NCBI GenBank assembly: GCA_003550305.1
Contig: QKYT01000448.1
Location: forward strand, 14,056 to 49,046
Reading direction: 5' to 3'
DNA: 34,991 bases
DNA from: Glomus cerebriforme
Taxonomy: Eukaryota > Glomeromycota > Glomeromycetes > Glomerales > Glomeraceae
Positions within the stretch are counted from its first letter, which is position 1, and each line of letters begins with the position of its first letter. The translations under genes and the position numbers were made by a program. This document shows, one piece after another, positions 29,736-34,991 of the stretch. Under the pieces are notes generated by a model. The model made no database searches and was not told where the DNA came from. It saw only the letters and a list, made by a program, of their open reading frames with translations.

Positions 29736-32366
29736 AGTATACTCAGGTTAAAGCTGATAAGAGAAGGACAAGTTAACACAAATTTTAGAAGTGGTAAAAT
29801 ATACTAATGAGGAGGAATGGCACAGAGTACCTATAAGAAAGTTTTTTTCAATCCATCAGATATGTACTATTATAAGAAAGAATTTGGAAAAGGAAGAGAA
29901 TTGATTTATTACAGAGTGAAGAAAGGCATTTAGAGTGAAAAGATGATAAAACATCATGAATAGGAACAGAACTACCCATAATAGGAGATAAAAGAGAAGC
30001 TATAGAAATAACATCCAAAGCGAAATTGTTTAGGTGAAGAAATCATAAAATATTAAAAATAAAATTATGTTTTAAATTGGAAAAAGAAGCCCAAGGGGAC
30101 CAATCTTTAATCGAAAGGGAAAAAAGGGGGGTCTATTGAGTATCTTATAAAGAAGTGATATGGATTTTTAAAACTTTGAAAAAAGAAGAACTAGAATTAA
30201 AACCAGATAATAGGTCCGCATCAGCTTGTTTTAAAAATTCATTATGAAGAAAAAAAAGTTTAAAATGGTTAACTGAGAAAAGGGCCACATCAGGAAAAGT
30301 ATATGCTAATTTAAATTTATTTTTAAATAATCATTTAAAGGGGAACATAAGGGTGAAATCTTTAGTTAGTGAAATAAAGATAACTTGTAAATAATAAGAA
30401 ATTTTAGAAAAAAAAACAATATTATGCAGATAAGTAAATTGAGTAGAAGAAAGCCATTTATAATGAATTACTTCATTAAATATGGCATAATCTGTTTAAT
30501 TTGGGAATGAATAAAAGAGGATTTAAGATGAAGATTAAACTATACTCCTAAAAATCAGAATGAAGATGAAAGAAAAATAGGAGTAATAGTAATGGAGTTG
30601 GGAATATGATTAAAAAAAACAAAATTAGGGGAATAAGAACTAATAGAAAAAGTAATTGGAGAAGAAAAAATAATGATAGTAGATGTCAAGACATACTTCT
30701 TATGGTTAGCTAAGGTATTGTTTAACATTAGCAAAGTTTTTTTTTTTATTTTAACAGCATATTTTATTAAGTAATATTGTACAATAAACATTATAATCAT
30801 ATTGTAAAAATATAAACATAAATAAAATATATGGATCTTATTTCTATCTAGTTTATATAAATAAGTATTTACAGTAAAAGTGAAACTAATCTAAATGCCT
30901 ACACTATAAACCTAATATAAAAATATACCCAATATACTACTTCGTCATGAGAGGTAGCAACTAGGTTAACCATCCAGAAAGTATTTTCTCCAATCTCTTA
31001 AAATAAGTTAAAGGAGAGCCATATTTTAATTACCCAAATTGTCAAATCCATTAGAGGAACCAATTGATTCAAAAATTTGATTCAGAAAGTTCTTAGGGAA
31101 AATGCTTTAGATAGCAAGTCCAAAGCAAAGGCTAAGGTTGACAATGAGAGCCAAAACCTAAGCAGCATCGGCAGAAGTACGTGACATAATGATATCTTTA
31201 GTAGAAAGCTTAGAGGCCATGATGTAATAATGAGGGAGCTAAGTTTGATGAAAGAAGTCACATTGCAACTTATCCACTACAGAGTATAAAAGGTTCTTGA
31301 AAGAAGAAGCTGAGAAATCATTTTGAAAAAGAAAGGCAGATAGACCTTTTGAAATGAAACCTTAAAGAAGGAAGAGAGGCCAATTAGAAAAAGATAATAC
31401 TGAAGAGTCCCAGATATCCAGAGAAAGAAAATTATCACAGGAAGGAAAGTCAGAGATATCCTTATTATGCTTTTTGTACCAAGAAACTATAATTGAGTCT
31501 AATAAAGCAAGTTTAAACTGATCAAAAAGACAGAAGAAATTGGTGTGTGACAAAGGATAAGCGTCTGAAAAAGAAGTAGCCAGGATAGTTGCTGAACAAA
31601 CTACCAGATGAGAAAAGGATTCCAGATAAACGCTACAGAAGAAACAAAGTAGCTCTGGGAAAGGTATCGATGATAACGTGAGACCATAACATCCATAGTA
31701 GGAAGTTCAGAAAACTGAAGTTTAAAGCAGAAGGAAGAGTGAGCGATATGATGTTCCTGTGCTTTGGAAGGGAAAAGGTCAGAGACTAGAATAAAGGTAA
31801 TCAGCACAGACCAGAATAAATCCCAATCAATAGATAATACAAATGGAGATAGAGGAACAAAATGGAAAAGAGATAAAAATTTGAAAAAATTTGTAAAAGA
31901 ATTATACTGATCAAAAAGAGATCTAAAAGGAAATTCAATTCTAGTATCTAAATAAGATAAACAAATAGTAAAAAAAAAATTAAAGTTCAAAAAAACTTTA
32001 TTCAATGATTGAAAATCAGAATGACTTGTTAAATCATGAGCCAAAGAATCTGAATTATTATGTAAAAAATTATCAGAATGGGAAGGGACTTTATATAAAG
32101 TAAAGGATAAATGTTTTAAGGTAAAAAGGTTAACAAATTGAGATCAAAGATAAGAAAGTTTATATTTTCTCATAGTAGCGAAACTAGGATTATCTACTAA
32201 AGAAGTAACATCACTAATAATAGAAGAAGAGTCCGTATAAAAGTGAATATGGACATCTACAGAAATAATGGAACAAATTAAAATTAAAGAAGCAAGTTTA
32301 GAAACTAAAGAATTAGCTACAGAGTATGAAATAGGAAACCAAAACTATCAAGTATAAAGCTGTCAG

Positions 32367-32609
32367 TAGGGATACGCAATTTGATTTGACATTTGACATT
32401 TGATTTGAATTTGATTTAAATTTGCAAATTCAAATCAGCTTTTTTTTGATTTGATTCGAATTTGATTTGATTTGATTCAAAAATTCTTTAATTTGATTGG
32501 TCAATTTGACAAATATTTGATATTTAATTTGAATTTGATTCGAATCTGATTTGATTTAACAAATTCAAATTGGCTTCATATTTGATTTGATTCGAGTTTA
32601 AGAAACTCT
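32367..32609. mobile_element. Putative hAT-like insert of TTTGATTTGAA words (243 bp)
   Basis: L1 is uninterrupted here, so this is an insertion in L2. The left end TAGGGATACG has a hAT-like form. The interior is almost entirely TTTGATTTGAATTTGATTC words and their complement. The right end lacks a matching CGTATCCCTA, and the flanks CTGTCAG/CTGATCA only loosely resemble a duplication, so the right end may have been lost. Confidence 0.55.
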
Positions 32610-33949
32610 GATCATCAGGAGTAGTTTGAGTCCAAGCATAAGACATACAGAGAAAGTTATTGACAATCTTAAAAGAGCCATCAATGTAAAAGTGATAAAT
32701 GTTGGAAAGAAGGGGGTAAAATGAGAAGAATTCACAACATTCAAAACAGAGAGAATGGAAACAGAAATTTGATCAAAATTTGAAAGAATAGAGAATTTAG
32801 AAGATAGAGAGAAACAACAGTTTTGATTGAGGTTTTGAAGGTTAAAAAATCCAAACATTTCAAATAATATTTAGAAATGGGAGATAAACTCACAGAAAAA
32901 GTTAAATCAACAGAAAAGAAACAAAAAATAAGGCCTAATTTCTTTTTTCTAGATAGAGTAAGAAAAATATGGGAGTAACTGTTCAAAGCACAACCCAGGC
33001 ATTGCTGTAAAAATAAAAGCTAAGAGACTGGAGTATGAGAAGAAATTGGGGGAGAGATAGGGATCCAATGATCAATAAGAGCAATATGAAATTGTGGAAT
33101 ATATTTAAAAATATAACTAAAGGAAGTACATGAGAGCTGGGAAAGCCAATTAGCAATTCAATGAAAGCTGAAGTGTTTATTTGAATGATTGAAGAGGATG
33201 ATTTGATAAAGGATATCTAAGGTAAAAACTTCATCCATTACAAATTCTGGTTGAAGACGATAAGAGAGAGACAAGTTAACATAAATTTTTAAAGTAGCAA
33301 AAGTATACCAATGAGAAGGAACTGAGCGATGATAAAAAGAATACCTATAAGAGAGTTCTTTCCAATCCATTATATACGTACCATTATAGGAAAGGAGTTG
33401 AGAAAGAAAAAGAATAGATTTGTTATGAAGAGAAGACAGACATTTTGGGTGAAAAGACATCAAAATGTCATGAATCAGAACTGAACTACCTGTAATAGGT
33501 GACAATAAAGGAGCCTTAGAAATAACATCAAATGAAAAATCATTAAGATGTAAATGCCTTAAGATGTTAAAAATAAAGTCATAATTAGAATTAGGAAAAG
33601 AAGTCCAAGGGGATCAATCTTTGATCAAAAGTAAGAAAAGGAGGGGGTTCATAAAGTATTTTGTAAAGAAGCAATATGGAGTTGCAAAACTTTACTAAGA
33701 AAAGACCGGAAGTTAAAACCAGATAAAAGGTCCACACCTGCTTATTTTAAAAGTTCATGAAAAAAGGAAAAAAGATGAAAATGTTTATTAGAAAAAAGGG
33801 CAACATCAGGTAAAGTATAAGCAAACTTAAATTTATTTTTAAATAAGCATTTAAAAGGGGGACATAAAGGCAGAGCCTTTGTTTGAGAAAATGAAAGTAA
33901 CTTGAGAATGATAAATAAGTTTAGGGATTAAAACAAGGTTATACAATTA

Positions 33950-34775
33950 TATAAGTTGAGCTGAAAAAAGCTGCTTATAATGAATAATTTCATTAAACGT
34001 GGCATAATTCTGTTTAATTTGAGAAAAGTTAAAAAAGGATTTAAGGTAAAGGTTAAACCAAATGTCCAGAAACCAGAATGAAGAAAAAGGCAGGATAGAA
34101 GTAATAATGATTGAAGTGGGAATACGACCAAAGGAAATAAAATCAGGGGAATGCAAACTAATAGGAAAGGACAATGGGATAGAAGAAGTAATAACATTTG
34201 AAGTCAAGACATATTTCTTATGATCAGCCAAAGTGTTATTAAGATAATAAAATTCTTCTGTAATACTCAAAAGCTAAGCTAACCCATCAAAAAAAGAAGA
34301 AATAAGAGTGGAATCATCCATATATATGAGGTTTAAAAATGATAAAGACTTGTTATGAAAAAAACAAGGGGAAAGAGAAGACAATTTCAAAACAGAAAGA
34401 TCATAAGGGGAAATAGCACGAGCATTAAGCTCAGTAAGCAAAAGATCGAAGTAAATCACCTAAAGAAGTGGAGAGATGATTTCACCTTGATCAATACCAA
34501 TTTTGTCCCTATAAGGATTAGAAGAACCAAATGGGATGAGTACAGAATTTAGTTGACTTATAAATAAAGAGATAATAAAATCAATCGCCAAAGCGGGAAT
34601 CTTAAGACAGAGTAAAGCAAGATGAAGTATGTGTAAATCGATAGAATCAAAAGTCTTGCTAATATCTTGAGAAAAGATCCACAAGAATTTTTTGTGAGAT
34701 TTGGCATCATTGATAATGGATTTCAGTATGAAGATGGGTTCATACTTGTTATTCCATGGATATCTAAGAATAATT
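33950..34775 (-). pseudogene. Reverse transcriptase domain of L2, inactivated
   Basis: RT blocks in order: KYEPIFILKSIINDAKSHKK, then LWIFSQDISKTFDSIDLHIL (motif A with catalytic Asp), IGIDQGEIISPLL (motif B), YMDDSTLISS at about 34313-34324 (motif C, both Asp present) and LNNTLADHKKYVLTSN. A TAG replaces the Trp after SPLL and another stop follows FDGLA, both explainable by single transitions. No endonuclease domain is in the window. The catalytic residues are intact but the frame is not. Confidence 0.85.
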
Positions 34776-34860
34776 AGGTTATTCACTGATNTAGGGGCCC
34801 CTCCCGAAGGGAGGGGAACATCAGTGAATACCATTTATTCTTAGCTTTCTATAGAATAAC
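34748..34860. repeat. Nested hairpin with G/C-rich tip
   Basis: The outer arms 34748-34790 (GTTATTC...CTAAGAATAA...TATTCACTGAT) and 34822-34860 are imperfect inverted copies of about 43 nt. The tip holds CCCCTCCC-GAA-GGGAGGGG, a perfect 8-bp stem, next to GGGGCCCC. It marks where LINE L2 homology ends on the 5' side. Extreme G/C for this window. Function unknown. Confidence 0.75.
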
Positions 34861-34991
34861 AGGTTTATCTCATTGTGTATGACGTATACACCGATGGATT
34901 TTTTTAAGCTTTTTTTTTTACTTTTTTTTACTTTTTTTTTATTTTTTTTACTTTTTACATTCTTTTTTCTTTTTTGCTTACCTTTTTTTTT
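34861..34991. other. T-rich low-complexity DNA at the window edge
   Basis: After a short complex stretch (TGTGTATGACGTATACACCG, itself partly palindromic around GTATGACGTATAC), the sequence becomes ACTTTTTTTT-type repeats to the end. No gene. Confidence 0.6.

Larger units (their letters stand above)
24406..30736 (-). mobile_element. LINE copy L1 (RT/RNase H type), interrupted by three elements and by L2
   Basis: Minus-strand non-LTR retrotransposon ending in a 12-A tail (24406-24417 as T). About 3.2 kb of LINE sequence remains in four blocks: 30736-29744, 28194-27593, 26574-25408 and 24858-24406. Recognisable pieces are the post-catalytic RT stretch LNNTLANHKKYVL (about 30690-30730), an RNase H-like HFYIDSS (Gly replaced by Ser), FTDSSSIINGINLL (about 26420-26460) and HKVSSHSDN (about 26275-26300). 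Frames are broken by many stops and shifts. It aligns over its length with L2. The interrupting elements (24862-25404, 26583-27584, 28203-29735) are absent from L2 at the same positions. The 5' part lies beyond L2, outside the window. Confidence 0.85.
30737..34775 (-). mobile_element. LINE copy L2 (RT/RNase H type), nested in L1
   Basis: Minus-strand non-LTR retrotransposon with an 11-A tail (30737-30747 as T), inserted in L1 just before the LNNTLANHKK codons of its RT. In order from the 5' side: RT (34775 to about 33950), then spacer and RNase H with FYIDGSFKIVN (about 32662-32700), FYTDSSSIISD (about 32220-32250) and KVPSHSDNF, then a C-terminal region (31601-32044 still largely open), then 3' UTR. 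Stops such as TAG for Trp in SPLL*VIYFD and TAG for Gln near 34275 show it is inactive. It is interrupted at 32367-32609 by a TTTGATTTGAA-word insert. The 5' end stops at the hairpin at 34748-34860. Confidence 0.85.

Noticed and set aside
34791..34822. Helitron 3' hairpin or hammerhead ribozyme
   Set aside because: No CTRR end at the usual distance, and the conserved ribozyme core CTGATGA...GAAA is absent.
1..34991. tRNA or rRNA genes
   Set aside because: No sequence with a tRNA B-box plus cloverleaf potential and no rRNA-like conserved block was noticed on either strand by eye.

Overview
The window looks like an AT-rich, repeat-dominated fungal nuclear contig. The best guess is an arbuscular mycorrhizal fungus (Glomeromycotina). 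The reasons are short GT-AG introns (61-87 nt), compact genes separated by transposon graveyards, and a LINE RT/RNase H type and a degenerate MULE-like family that I associate with Rhizophagus- or Gigaspora-type genomes. The lineage is an inference. The eukaryotic and fungal nature follows from the spliced genes.

Four intact protein-coding genes sit in two islands. Island 1 (4.6-7.8 kb) has two convergent genes. One is a 3-exon, 499-residue coiled-coil plus leucine-rich-repeat protein of unknown function, whose promoter carries an E-box and an MluI cell-cycle box. The other is a 6-exon, 178-residue Tic20-like/UPF0132 (DUF4870) membrane protein. Island 2 (20.0-22.3 kb) has two head-to-head genes sharing 130 bp of promoter. 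They are a 5-exon chorismate mutase (ARO7, shikimate pathway) on the minus strand and the mitochondrial ribosomal protein uS5m (2 exons) on the plus strand. All four models were built by splicing in frame. Lengths and exon phases close perfectly, ending in a stop.

The rest is mobile DNA. At 0.4-3.2 kb is a multi-exon MULE-like gene relic. It is cut by a hAT-like element, carries an 82-bp internal micro-inversion, and holds a poly(A)-tailed retropseudogene with a 15-bp target duplication. At 9.4-10.7 kb is a BED-finger hAT transposase pseudogene killed by transition-type stops. At 11.2-12.4 kb an intron-like tandem array is interrupted by a 314-bp TA-flanked MITE. At 15.5-18.7 kb nested inverted-repeat elements surround an assembly gap (15934-16504), a 20-bp polypurine minisatellite and a 550-bp fold-back element. 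At 24.4-34.8 kb are two LINE copies on the minus strand, L2 inserted into the RT of L1. L1 is itself interrupted by a second fold-back copy and two hAT-like non-autonomous elements with perfect 8-bp target duplications.

The most unusual signal is a recurring architecture: tandem arrays in which every unit is one exon-like plus one intron-like block, with GTAAGT/GTTAGT donors and T-rich tracts ending in AG. Two clear arrays (26825-27336 and 28485-29517) are the cores of bona fide hAT-type elements with unrelated sequence. Similar arrays occur at 11190-12350, 3160-3395 and 18780-19240, and possibly at 13060-13620. In one array the 35-nt exon is open in all three frames. In the other, three of the exon-like blocks are 57, 48 and 57 nt. 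This suggests a class of spliceable, repeat-built transposons that I do not recognise as described.
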